64,000 nucleotides of DNA, from NCBI GenBank assembly GCA_020634515.1, contig JACKBL010000001.1, forward strand, positions 434,001 through 498,000, written 5' to 3'. The notes beneath the pieces are model-generated. The model ran no database searches. It was not told the DNA's origin and saw nothing but the letters and a program-made list of their open reading frames with translations. Position 1 is the first letter of the stretch; every line of letters starts with the position of its first letter. This stretch comes from Ardenticatenales bacterium (GTDB lineage: Bacteria > Chloroflexota > Anaerolineae > Promineifilales > Promineifilaceae). Below are positions 1 to 7,700 of this stretch, piece by piece. The position numbers were made by a program, and so were the translations under genes.

Positions 1-207
1 AAGGGAGAGATCGGGCTGAGGCCCGGGCGCGGATGTGGGGGGAGGGGTGGGCGTGGCTGTGGGATTGGTCGTTGGGGCTGCTGTTGTGCTGGCCGTTGCC
101 GTGGGAATGCCGGCAGAAGATGTTGCCGTCGATGGGCTAACCGTACCGCAGCCGGCAAGCAACAATGCCCAAAAAATGAGAAAAGGGGGAAAAATTCCGC
201 GTTTCAT
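1..207 (-). CDS. Lipoprotein, N-terminal part only (runs off window)
   Basis: An open frame runs from an ATG at 207 to the window edge, 69 codons with no stop. It starts MKRGIFPPFLIFWALLLAGC: a basic start, a hydrophobic core and a lipobox (LAGC), so the product should be a lipoprotein lipidated at Cys20. After the Cys comes a low-complexity Ser/Thr/Ala/Pro linker of the kind seen in other lipoproteins of this window (the polysaccharide deacetylase and the DUF4352-like protein). The functional domain lies outside the window, so no function can be given. No clear ribosome binding site is visible upstream. The signal peptide makes the frame convincing despite the truncation. Confidence 0.75.
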   Translation of the reverse strand, partial: MKRGIFPPFLIFWALLLAGCGTVSPSTATSSAGIPTATASTTAAPTTNPTATPTPPPTSAPGPQPDLSL

Positions 208-954
208 GGATAAACTATTATGTCAAAGGGTTGTCATCTCCGCAGTGGGCCGGTTGACACTCTCGCAGTAAACCAGGATGTACCTGTGTTGTAAGCGGGC
301 GGCGAATTAAACCGGAATTTGCGACATTGAGATCTTGTTGTCAGCTATTCATTTGACGGGACGGCATTAGGTTGCCTGTCCGTGTCCGTCACCTGAAATG
401 TGGCCTTGTAAAACGTCGTCCAGAACACGCTTCGCGGCTGGTGAACAAGCACACACCTTCATTGTATAAAAACGAAGTGAAGAGTCGCCAACGTTTTCCA
501 GGCGAAACGCCCGCGACATCAGCACGTAGCTGCCGCTCATCGTTCCCTTTGATTATTATAGACCAGCTTGATGGGCGTTGATGGTTCCCCGCCCACTTGT
601 CTGTTTACCTTTCACCAAGTATTCATGACGCGCTGCTTCCCAAGATTGGTTCACTCTTGAGTTCACTGAAAAAACCGGGTTTTTCGATTTTCCGGCCGAA
701 ATTACCAGAGTGGTTCATGTGTAAAAACCCGGTTTTTGGCCTTTTTCTTGGAGAATGAACCAATCTGTGGAGGGGCGGCGTATTGCACTCTTGTTACGGT
801 TCCATGCATCCGCATTCATGAATTTGACGCATGCCTATCCGCTTAAAGTTGCCATCATCAAGACAAGGGTGCTACTATTAAGCATTGTTCCCGTCCTTAT
901 TGCTCCCTCAGCTTGCCCTGTACAGCAGGGCAGCATCTCCGAGCTAGCAACCTG
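208..954. other. Non-coding stretch with a dispersed repeat
   Basis: About 750 bases separate the divergent lipoprotein and membrane-protein genes. Short open frames here have no convincing start signal, composition or family features. The stretch is less GC-rich than its surroundings and contains the 643-766 repeat element listed separately. Promoters for both flanking genes must lie here, but I cannot assign them with confidence. Confidence 0.6.
643..766 (+). repeat. MITE-like inverted-repeat element, copy 1
   Basis: The outer ends are AGATTGGTTCA (643-653) and TGAACCAATCT (756-766), a perfect 11-bp inverted repeat. Inside are two further inverted arms, AAACCGGGTTTTT near 672 and GTAAAAACCCGGTTTT near 721. 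The core from 657 to about 748 recurs in inverted orientation at 47483-47578 with only about four mismatches. No protein is encoded. Dispersion plus nested palindromes fits a non-autonomous mobile or REP-like element. Confidence 0.75.
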
Positions 955-2154
955 ATGCCCGATCTGAACGTCCCCCCCGATCAGCCGCGCACTATCGAAT
1001 GTGTTTGTTGTAATGAGAAATTCACAATAGATACGACAAGCATCTTTGTTGTTGGTGAACGCCCCACGACGCTATGCCCTCGCTGTGATACCGACAATCG
1101 CGTTTGGCTACAACTGCGCTACAAACACAGAGTGCACTTGCTGCCGTTAACCCCGTGGCAGGTGATTCTGTACAATGTTGCAGACTGGCTGGATTCCTTC
1201 CGATCCGCTGTGTTCGGGGTGGGGATGGTTGTGGTAATGGGCGCGCTGGCTGCTCTAATGGGCTTTCTCGCTGGCTTGGGCTCTGGCGCTACGTTGCTGC
1301 TGTTTGCCGGCATTCTATTCAGCAACCTGGCTATCATGACGCTGGTGACGAATCGCTGGCCAGAAATCCGCAAACAGCAATTCATTAGCCGGTATGTCGG
1401 GGCGAAGAAGGGTGATGCCTCGTTCAAGGGTATGGGGCCGACAATAGGCTTGCTTTCCTTCTCACTGGTTGTTGTCATCCCGATGATGGTGATCATTGGA
1501 CCTCGCGCATTGGCTCAAGTACAAGGCATGGTTTTCCCGGCGTCCCCTCCGCCTCAAGAACAGACTGTACAAACACTGCTCGGAGTCTACCAGGAGATTC
1601 GTGATAGTTTGTCCACGGAGGTCTTGGAGGCGCAAAAGGACATTTGGGAGACACTGGATCAGGGCTTCGCGGCCCTCCGTGAACGTACGCCAGATGAGCC
1701 GGAGCCTGAGCCAGAGTCGCCTCCAGAGGTGGCGTCCTTTTCCACGAGATTGTTCGCCACGTTATGGTTTGCCGGCATGTTGCCGACGCTGGTTGTGACC
1801 ATTCTTGTGGCGTATAGCGCCGTCAAGAGTCATGTTGACAAGATAAATGTGCGCCTTTCGCCGCCTGTTTTTGCGAATGTGCCGTTGATGATGCGGTTAA
1901 TTCAGAAGGAATTGCTGCAGGCGATAGGAGAAGACCGGCAGCATGTTTTAGAGGCTATCCAGTGGCGAGATGTAAAGCGTAATGAGTCGGGAGGGTTGCG
2001 GATGGTGGGGGTTTATGCGCCGCCGGCGGATGAGGTGCGAAACAACTCGTTGGCGGAAGATAACGCCATTGCCCATCAGTATATCGTGTCCACGAATTTG
2101 TGGGGGCGCATTGAGGTGTTTGAGGTGAAAAACATGCGCGTGTCTTACTATTGA
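955..2154 (+). CDS. Membrane protein with N-terminal Cys-pair (zinc-ribbon-like) motif
   Basis: A 399-residue protein of no family I recognise. The N-terminus has CVCC and, about 35 residues later, CPRC, an arrangement that could bind zinc. Hydrophobic stretches follow: two closely spaced helices near residues 95-145, one near 175-200, and one near 280-305 after a Pro/Glu-rich segment. The C-terminal 100 residues are soluble and mixed alpha/beta in character. The ATG at 955 is preferred to an upstream TTG at 913, which would only add a short unlikely leader; neither has a strong ribosome binding site. It stands alone ahead of icd. The role is unknown; a membrane sensor or scaffold would be only a guess. 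Confidence 0.75.
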   Translation: MPDLNVPPDQPRTIECVCCNEKFTIDTTSIFVVGERPTTLCPRCDTDNRVWLQLRYKHRVHLLPLTPWQVILYNVADWLDSFRSAVFGVGMVVVMGALAALMGFLAGLGSGATLLLFAGILFSNLAIMTLVTNRWPEIRKQQFISRYVGAKKGDASFKGMGPTIGLLSFSLVVVIPMMVIIGPRALAQVQGMVFPASPPPQEQTVQTLLGVYQEIRDSLSTEVLEAQKDIWETLDQGFAALRERTPDEPEPEPESPPEVASFSTRLFATLWFAGMLPTLVVTILVAYSAVKSHVDKINVRLSPPVFANVPLMMRLIQKELLQAIGEDRQHVLEAIQWRDVKRNESGGLRMVGVYAPPADEVRNNSLAEDNAIAHQYIVSTNLWGRIEVFEVKNMRVSYY

Positions 2155-2300
2155 GTGTGTGGCTGCGCCGGGATGCCGGCAAAGCCAATTTGCATTAAAA
2201 TCAGGAGCCGTGCCGCCGCAAGGCGGTATTTTCAGGTATCAATCTGACTGCGGTAGAATCCCCCGCATTTCAGTTACCATTCCACTCGAGGAGAAATAAT

Positions 2301-3542
2301 ATGGCGTATTCACACATCGTCGTTCCCAACGGCGAAAAAATCACGTATACCGACGGCAAGCTGCACGTTCCTGACAATCCTATCCTGGCCTTCATCGAAG
2401 GAGACGGAATTGGCGTAGACATTACGCCCGCTTCCATTCGCGTCTGGGATGCGGCGGTGGCGAAAGCGTATGGCAGCCGGCGTAAGATCGCCTGGATGGA
2501 AATTTACGCCGGCGAAAAGGCCGCCAACCTGTATGCCGGCAACTACATGCCCGAAGAAACCTTCGCGGCCATGCGGGAGTTCGCCGTGGGCATCAAAGGC
2601 CCGTTGACGACACCCATCGGCGGCGGCTTCCGTAGCCTGAACGTGACGCTGCGGCAAGTGCTGGACCTGTATGCGTGCGTGCGCCCGGTGCGCTACATTC
2701 CGGGCACGCCCAGCCCCATGCGCGAACCGGAGAAAATGAACATCGTTATTTTCCGTGAGAACACGGAAGATGTTTATTCGGGTGTTGAATGGATGGCGGA
2801 ATCGGACGAGGCAAAGGCAATTATTCAGTTCATGAATGAGAAGCTGGGCAAGCATGTGCGCATGGATGCGGCCATTGGCATCAAGCCGGTGACGGCCTTT
2901 GGCACGAAGCGGCTGGTGCGCCAGGCGGTGCAGTACGCGGTAGACCATCACCGCGGTAGCGTGACGCTGGTGCATAAGGGCAATATCATGAAGTTTACGG
3001 AGGGGGCGTTTAAGAACTGGGGGTATGAGTTGGCGCAAGATGAGTTCGGCGACGTGACGATCACGGAAGATGAGTTGTGGTCGGCGTATGATGGTAAAGT
3101 GCCTGCCGGCAAAATCGTGATCAAAGACCGTATCGCCGACAACATGCTGCAACAACTCCTCACGCGCACCAATGAGTACGACGTGATCGCCACGCTGAAT
3201 CTGAACGGCGACTACATGAGCGACGCCGCCGCGGCACAGGTGGGCGGCCTGGGTATGGCTCCCGGTGGGAACATTGGCGATGGCGTGGCTTTGTTTGAAG
3301 CGACGCATGGCACGGCTCCGAAATATGCCGGCAAAGACATGGTCAACCCCGGCAGTCTCATCCTCAGCGGGGCCATGATGCTCGAATACATGGGCTGGCA
3401 GGAAGCCGCCGACCTCGTTATTGACGGTATGACCAAAGCCATCCAGGCCAGGACCGTTACCTACGACCTGCATCGCCAGATGGAAGGGGCCACGAAGGTG
3501 AGTACGTCTGGCTTCGCCGACGCCATCATCAGCCATATGTAA
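2301..3542 (+). CDS. icd: NADP-dependent isocitrate dehydrogenase
   Basis: Oxidatively decarboxylates isocitrate to 2-oxoglutarate in the TCA cycle, making NADPH in the cytoplasm. The 413-residue length matches the E. coli-type enzyme. Visible marks are the substrate loop RENTEDVYSGVEW, with the Ser that is phosphorylated in the E. coli enzyme, the catalytic stretch KGNIMKFTEGAFKNWGYE, and ATHGTAPKYAG, whose Lys-Tyr pair is the NADP-specifying element of this family. The start is fixed by a GAGGAG ribosome binding site eight to nine bases ahead. A palindrome pair and thiD follow. No kinase/phosphatase gene (aceK) is in the window. Confidence 0.96.
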   Translation: MAYSHIVVPNGEKITYTDGKLHVPDNPILAFIEGDGIGVDITPASIRVWDAAVAKAYGSRRKIAWMEIYAGEKAANLYAGNYMPEETFAAMREFAVGIKGPLTTPIGGGFRSLNVTLRQVLDLYACVRPVRYIPGTPSPMREPEKMNIVIFRENTEDVYSGVEWMAESDEAKAIIQFMNEKLGKHVRMDAAIGIKPVTAFGTKRLVRQAVQYAVDHHRGSVTLVHKGNIMKFTEGAFKNWGYELAQDEFGDVTITEDELWSAYDGKVPAGKIVIKDRIADNMLQQLLTRTNEYDVIATLNLNGDYMSDAAAAQVGGLGMAPGGNIGDGVALFEATHGTAPKYAGKDMVNPGSLILSGAMMLEYMGWQEAADLVIDGMTKAIQARTVTYDLHRQMEGATKVSTSGFADAIISHM

Positions 3543-3553
3543 AATCCATGGCC

Positions 3554-3585
3554 AGATTGGTCCAATCTTTGGGATTGGACCAATC
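3554..3585. repeat. Pair of AGATTGGNCCAATCT palindromes
   Basis: AGATTGGTCCAATCT (3554-3568) is followed by GATTGGACCAATC (3573-3585), two copies of one palindrome four bases apart between icd and thiD. Further copies sit at 4426-4440 and 10824-10838, and the ends of the 643-766 element carry AGATTGGTTCA. It could be an operator, a weak terminator or a repeat-element remnant. Confidence 0.65.
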
Positions 3586-3605
3586 TTCGCCCCTTTGCGG
3601 TAACC

Positions 3606-4400
3606 ATGTCCTCATCCTACCCGTTGAGGCTCCTGACTATTGGCGGCTCGGACAGCGGCGGCGCTGCCGGCATTCAAGCCGACCTCAAAACCTTCACCGC
3701 CCTGCACGCCTACGGCATGAGCGCCCTCACCGTCGTCACCGCGCAAGACAGCGAACGCATCGCCGCCGCCCACTTCCTCCCGCCTGCGCTCGTCGCCGCC
3801 CAGATAGAGAGTGTCCTCGGCGACTACGGCGCCGACGCCATCAAAACAGGCTTCATCGGTCAAGCCGACCTGGTGCAAACCATCGCCGCCGCCCTTGCCC
3901 CGTACGCCCACATCCCCCTGCTGGTCGATCCGGTGTTAGTGAATCATCGCGGCGAAGCCATGTTTCCCGCCGCCGTGACCCTGGCGTACGAAATGGCCCT
4001 GTTCCCGCGCGCTGCACTGATTACGCCAAACCGGCGGGAGGCGGAACTGTTGAGCGGAATGGCGGTAAGGCATGTCGCAGAAGGGGTGGCCGCCCTTCAA
4101 CACCTGCGCGCCGCCCACCCTCGCCCCTGGCTCCTCAAAAGCATCCCCGATGGCCCCCACCTCGTGGACATCCTCCACGACGGCCAGATCACCCTCTTTC
4201 GCGCCCCGCGCCAAACCACCGCCAACACCCACGGCAGCGGTGACACCCTCAGCGCCGCCATCATCAACTATCTCGCGCAAGGGCAACCGCTGCCCCAGGC
4301 CATCGCCGCCGCCCACGCCTTCACCCAACAAGCCATCCGTGCCGCCGCCCCCTGGCGGCTCACCCGCGGCCACGGCCCTTTGCTCCACTGGTCAGACTAA
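3606..4400 (+). CDS. thiD: Hydroxymethylpyrimidine/phosphomethylpyrimidine kinase
   Basis: Phosphorylates HMP and then HMP-P to HMP-PP for thiamine synthesis or salvage. The 264-residue length is normal for ThiD of the ribokinase superfamily. The N-terminus has the substrate-binding TIGGSDSGGAAGIQADLKTF, followed by GMSALTVVTAQ; the middle has DPVLVNHRG; and THGSGDTLSAAI carries the anion hole and catalytic Asp. No other thi gene and no THI-box riboswitch is visible next to it, so it may act in salvage or be part of a scattered pathway. The region upstream carries the paired palindromes and no strong ribosome binding site. Confidence 0.93.
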   Translation: MSSSYPLRLLTIGGSDSGGAAGIQADLKTFTALHAYGMSALTVVTAQDSERIAAAHFLPPALVAAQIESVLGDYGADAIKTGFIGQADLVQTIAAALAPYAHIPLLVDPVLVNHRGEAMFPAAVTLAYEMALFPRAALITPNRREAELLSGMAVRHVAEGVAALQHLRAAHPRPWLLKSIPDGPHLVDILHDGQITLFRAPRQTTANTHGSGDTLSAAIINYLAQGQPLPQAIAAAHAFTQQAIRAAAPWRLTRGHGPLLHWSD

Positions 4401-4425
4401 GTAATCGTCCAAAATTAACTTGCTG

Positions 4426-4440
4426 AGATTGGACCAATCT
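4426..4440. repeat. AGATTGGACCAATCT palindrome
   Basis: A perfect 15-base copy of the palindrome seen downstream of icd, here between thiD and the GbsR-like regulator gene. Confidence 0.6.
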
Positions 4441-4532
4441 TCTTTCCGTTCCCTGCTCCCTATTTCTATCCTTGTCATATCTCCCTGTTTTTGCTAACCT
4501 TCATTCAAAACGTTCTGAACAAAAGGGAAATT

Positions 4533-5069
4533 ATGGACCACGCATTAACTGCCGTCAACGAAAGCACCGTCGCGGGCCTCGGTCGTCTGGCTCGCTTTTT
4601 TGGGTTTGGCGAGGTGATGGGGCGGCTCTATGGCACGCTTCTGCTCAGCCCGGAGCCACTTTCATTGGACGACTTGATGGAGCGGCTGAAAATCAGCAAA
4701 GGCTCGGTGAGCATGAACATGCGCGCCCTGGAGCGGTGGGGCATGGCCAAGGAAGTGTGGGTGCGTGGGGAGCGGAAAAAGTACTACGAAGCGGAACACG
4801 ATATGTGGCAGGTGATCCGCAGCGTGTTGAACGGGCGGGAGCGGCGCGAAGTGCAAACGGCGTTGCAAGTGCTGGGTGACAGCGTCGCCCGATTGCAAAA
4901 GGCGGAGTCTGGCCTCAGCCCAGAGGAAAAAGAGCTGGCCGCCTTCTACCTGGAGCGCGTAGACGACTTGCAAGCGTTCTTCCAGTTTGCCAATATGGCC
5001 CTGGAAACGATTCTTGGCTCCGGCGAATCCCTCGATTTCGACGCCGTCACCAAAATCGAAATCGGCTGA
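4533..5069 (+). CDS. GbsR/MarR-family transcriptional regulator
   Basis: A 178-residue protein with a winged helix-turn-helix at about residues 35-95: LSLDDLMERLKISKGSVSMN is the recognition region and RGERKKYYE the wing. The rest is helical and probably dimerises. This matches GbsR-type regulators (MarR superfamily), several of which govern osmoprotectant or transport genes. The ATG at 4533 gives the usual family N-terminus; an upstream ATG at 4491 would add 14 atypical residues. No obvious target is adjacent: thiD lies upstream and a peptidase faces it from downstream, so the regulon cannot be inferred. Confidence 0.85.
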   Translation: MDHALTAVNESTVAGLGRLARFFGFGEVMGRLYGTLLLSPEPLSLDDLMERLKISKGSVSMNMRALERWGMAKEVWVRGERKKYYEAEHDMWQVIRSVLNGRERREVQTALQVLGDSVARLQKAESGLSPEEKELAAFYLERVDDLQAFFQFANMALETILGSGESLDFDAVTKIEIG

Positions 5070-5120
5070 GGGTTCGTGCAAAACCAACGTTGGGTTATCC
5101 GGTAAGCAAGAACGAACCCT
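5069..5120. repeat. AGGGTTCG/CGAACCCT hairpin, copy 1
   Basis: AGGGTTCG (5069-5076) and CGAACCCT (5113-5120) are inverted arms, starting at the stop codon of the regulator gene. A related block at 39881-39930 shares AGGGTTCGT, CAAAA, GCAAGAA and ACCCTTCC in the same order, so this is a dispersed element, possibly working as a terminator. Confidence 0.5.
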
Positions 5121-5315
5121 TCCGGTGGGCAATGCTCAAGTTGGCATGATAAGGCGCCGGGGGGCGGCGCGCAATCCTATTGCGCCAGACAAACGGTATC
5201 TTTTTCGCGGCGTTTTATCTTTATGCTGCCGGCATAAAGGGCGAGACAGGCGGGTGACAGTGTGTCGGTCGCTATCAAGATGACGCCCTGCCGGTCCCGC
5301 CTCTCCCGTCAGATG

Positions 5316-5387
5316 CTAGTACCTCAACAATGTGATTTTGAGGAGTTCGCATCCTCACCCCTCATTTTTAGGTTGTCGAGGTACTAG
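5316..5387. repeat. 15-bp inverted repeat at the 3' end of the S9 peptidase gene
   Basis: CTAGTACCTCAACAA (5316-5330) and TTGTCGAGGTACTAG (5373-5387) pair with one mismatch around a 42-base loop. The right arm overlaps the last codons of the S9 peptidase gene, whose stop is at 5368. It lies between convergent genes and may end transcription. No T-run is present, so a repeat-element remnant is equally possible. Confidence 0.6.
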
Positions 5388-7158
5388 AATGCGAATTATC
5401 GGCGTCTGGGGCAAACAGGCGTCTCATGTGTGTCAACGTCATAACGGTGTCCCGTATGGCGTTGATGTTGACCACGGAGCCATGCCCCTCGTCCCGCGTG
5501 ATCACCATTTCCACGGGCAGCCCGCGCGTTTTGGCCTCTTCGGCGAAGCGGATGACCGGCTCAATGGCGCAGCGGGAGTCGTTTTCGCCATGTAGAATGA
5601 GCAGTGGCGCTTTGAGTTGCGCCAGGTAGGTGATGGGGGAGCGTTCGCGGTACAGGTCCGGTTTTTCCGTGGGGCTGCCGCCGAAGAAGAATTCATCGTA
5701 GAAGCGAAAACCGGCGTCCAACAGATAATAGTCGTCCACCCAATCCGCCACGGGCACGATGCCGACGCCGCCGGCCCACTCGTCCGGCTGCGTGGTGAGG
5801 GCAAAAAGGGTGAGGAAGCCGCCATAGGAGCCGCCCGTAATCGCCGGTTTCTCGCCGCTGCCTAGCGCCTGCGCTGCATAGCGCGCCCCAAAGAGGACGT
5901 CCTGCATATCCCCTCCGCCCAGGTCGCCGATGTTCAACTCTTCAAACGTCGTGCCAAAGGAGGTGCTGCCGCGAAAATTGGGGGCGAAAACGTGGAAGCC
6001 GGCCAGCGCCAGCGCCTGGATTTGCGCCCGCCACATGTCGGAAGTGACGGAGGTGGGGCCGCCGTGGCAGTAGACGACCAATGGCGCATCCGCCTGCGCG
6101 TTACGCAGCAGCCAGCCCTGCACTTGCCGCCCATCGAAGGAGGTGAACCAGTGATTTTCCACGGGCACGTAGGAGCCCGCCTGCGTGACGGTGATCACGT
6201 CCTCCGCCGACCCGCGGCGATAGCGGCTGATGGTGTTGGGCTGGTCCAGGCGGCTGCCCGCCCAGACGGGGCCATCCTGGGTGACGGTGACTGCCCAGGC
6301 GGAGGTGGTTCCCAGCGGTTCTGACCAGACGCCGTCGCGCCAGGAAAGCTGGCGCGGTTGCAGGCGCGCATGGTGGCCAACGATGGCGACGATGGTTTCG
6401 GCGTCCAACCAGTGCATGTCTTCCACGTTGCCGGGAACGGGAATGCGTTGAAGTTCCGCGCCGTGGGCCAGGTCGCGGATGATAATTTGTTCCTGGTCTT
6501 TGTTGACGGTGGTGGTGTAGGCGAGTTGGCCGGCGCGGATGGTTACCTGGGCCTCGCGGGAGGCATCGCTTTCGCTGTGCCAGCGCGTGAGCTGCCCCGC
6601 GGCGACATCCAGGATGCCCACATCGAAGTTGGTTTTGTCCGCGCCGCGCCCGACGGAGAGCGCCGCCAGGCCCAGATCGGGGTCATAGTCAATAGAGAGG
6701 AGCCAGCGGCTACTGGTAAAAAGGGTGCGCATGTCGCCGTTCGTCTGCAGAATGCGCACGTATTGCTCCTCGTCATCACCGCCGGCGACCAGCCAGCTAT
6801 CATCGGTGAGCCAGGCCAGCCAGCCAACGCGGCCAATGGGGGCGGGGGTGATCTGTTGTCGCTCGCCGCTCTCGTAGTCCAGGCGGAAGATGTTGTATTT
6901 TTCGCTGCCGCCTTCATCTTGGGCAAAGATGACCCAGGGCTGTGTGGGGTGGAGGACGGCCTCGCCATAAACGGACTCATTGCCGGGCGTGAGAAGCCGA
7001 GACTCGCCGGCGTGCCAGTGGTATAGCAAAGGCACGCCGGTTTCGTTATTACGATAGAGGAAATCGGCGCGTTCGCGTCGGCCGGAGACGCCAAACAATC
7101 GGGGGATGGCGTAGAGGTCACGGACCATCGGGTAGTCGGGGTTGTTTTCGATGTTCAT
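5368..7158 (-). CDS. S9-family serine peptidase (prolyl-oligopeptidase/acylaminoacyl-peptidase type)
   Basis: Hydrolyses short peptides. The 596 residues form an N-terminal beta-propeller (to about residue 340) and a C-terminal alpha/beta hydrolase. The catalytic triad is visible: Ser444 in GGSYGGF, Asp527 in HGENDSR and His559 in DEGHGS. No signal peptide is seen, so it should be cytoplasmic. The ATG at 7158 is preceded by AAGGA with good spacing and gives the normal length; an in-frame upstream start would run through the inverted repeat at 7181-7232. The Ser/Thr-rich last residues come from the inverted repeat at 5316-5387. Confidence 0.92.
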   Translation of the reverse strand: MNIENNPDYPMVRDLYAIPRLFGVSGRRERADFLYRNNETGVPLLYHWHAGESRLLTPGNESVYGEAVLHPTQPWVIFAQDEGGSEKYNIFRLDYESGERQQITPAPIGRVGWLAWLTDDSWLVAGGDDEEQYVRILQTNGDMRTLFTSSRWLLSIDYDPDLGLAALSVGRGADKTNFDVGILDVAAGQLTRWHSESDASREAQVTIRAGQLAYTTTVNKDQEQIIIRDLAHGAELQRIPVPGNVEDMHWLDAETIVAIVGHHARLQPRQLSWRDGVWSEPLGTTSAWAVTVTQDGPVWAGSRLDQPNTISRYRRGSAEDVITVTQAGSYVPVENHWFTSFDGRQVQGWLLRNAQADAPLVVYCHGGPTSVTSDMWRAQIQALALAGFHVFAPNFRGSTSFGTTFEELNIGDLGGGDMQDVLFGARYAAQALGSGEKPAITGGSYGGFLTLFALTTQPDEWAGGVGIVPVADWVDDYYLLDAGFRFYDEFFFGGSPTEKPDLYRERSPITYLAQLKAPLLILHGENDSRCAIEPVIRFAEEAKTRGLPVEMVITRDEGHGSVVNINAIRDTVMTLTHMRRLFAPDADNSHSSTSTT

Positions 7159-7180
7159 GGATTTTTCCTTCGAAAATAAT

Positions 7181-7232
7181 CTTCCCGGAAGCTCATTCAC
7201 GGATGATAGCCTGGGTAACAGCTTCCGGGAAG
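7181..7232. repeat. CTTCCCGGAAGCT inverted repeat, locus 1
   Basis: Perfect 13-bp arms CTTCCCGGAAGCT (7181-7193) and AGCTTCCGGGAAG (7220-7232), between the HIT and S9 peptidase genes. Each arm is itself nearly palindromic. It belongs to a family with further loci near 39985, 48956, 55810, 59631 and 63142. Confidence 0.75.
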
Positions 7233-7264
7233 ATGTTCTCATTGCTGGTGGCGCGCCGCGGCGC

Positions 7265-7630
7265 TCATTCGAGGCGGGTGGGAAGGTCGCTGATCAGGTG
7301 GAAGTGGAGTTGGGGGATGTGCTGGTTGGGGCCGCCGTTGACGATGAGGCGATACCCGTGTTGTTGCAGGTCGAATTGGGCGATGAGGCTTTGCACGACG
7401 GCGAATAAATCGGCGGTGAAGTCGGCGTCGGCGGGTGTGAGGGCGGCGAGGTTGGGGATGGTCCGCTTGGGGACGAGCAGGATGTGCAGTGGGTAATTCG
7501 GTTGGGGATGGTGGAAGGCGAGCAGCGTTTCCGTTTCCCGCAGTCGTTTGAGGGGCAAGAGGTTGCTCATGTGGGCAAAAATCCAGCCAATGAAGCGGCG
7601 AGCGATGGCGGCGCGTGCCAGGGTGAGCAT
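7265..7630 (-). CDS. HIT-family nucleotide-binding protein
   Basis: A 121-residue histidine-triad-like protein. HIT proteins hydrolyse or transfer nucleotides at a conserved His. The fold marks are FHHPQPNYPLHILLVPKR, GYRLIVNGGPNQ and the C-terminal IPQLHFHLISD. The usual H-x-H-x-H triad reads Q-L-H-F-H here, so the first His is replaced while the central, normally catalytic one is kept. The start is uncertain: the ATG at 7630 or an internal one at 7570 both give plausible lengths and neither has a good ribosome binding site. It lies 70 bases downstream of the peroxidase/beta-helix gene on the same strand. The exact substrate cannot be told. Confidence 0.8.
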   Translation of the reverse strand: MLTLARAAIARRFIGWIFAHMSNLLPLKRLRETETLLAFHHPQPNYPLHILLVPKRTIPNLAALTPADADFTADLFAVVQSLIAQFDLQQHGYRLIVNGGPNQHIPQLHFHLISDLPTRLE

Positions 7631-7700
7631 GTGGGTGGTGAGGAGGCGGGCGCGCCACGCATACCGCGCGGCGCGCCCGCGTTTTCGTCTGATTTGGGCC

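Noticed and set aside
372..912. Small genes in the first kilobase (372-581, 755-955)
   Set aside because: No ribosome binding sites, no family features, and overlap with a repeat element.
2310..3536. Long antisense frame of about 400 codons opposite icd
   Set aside because: It mirrors the codon pattern of icd, is His/Arg-rich, and matches no family; a shadow of the real gene.
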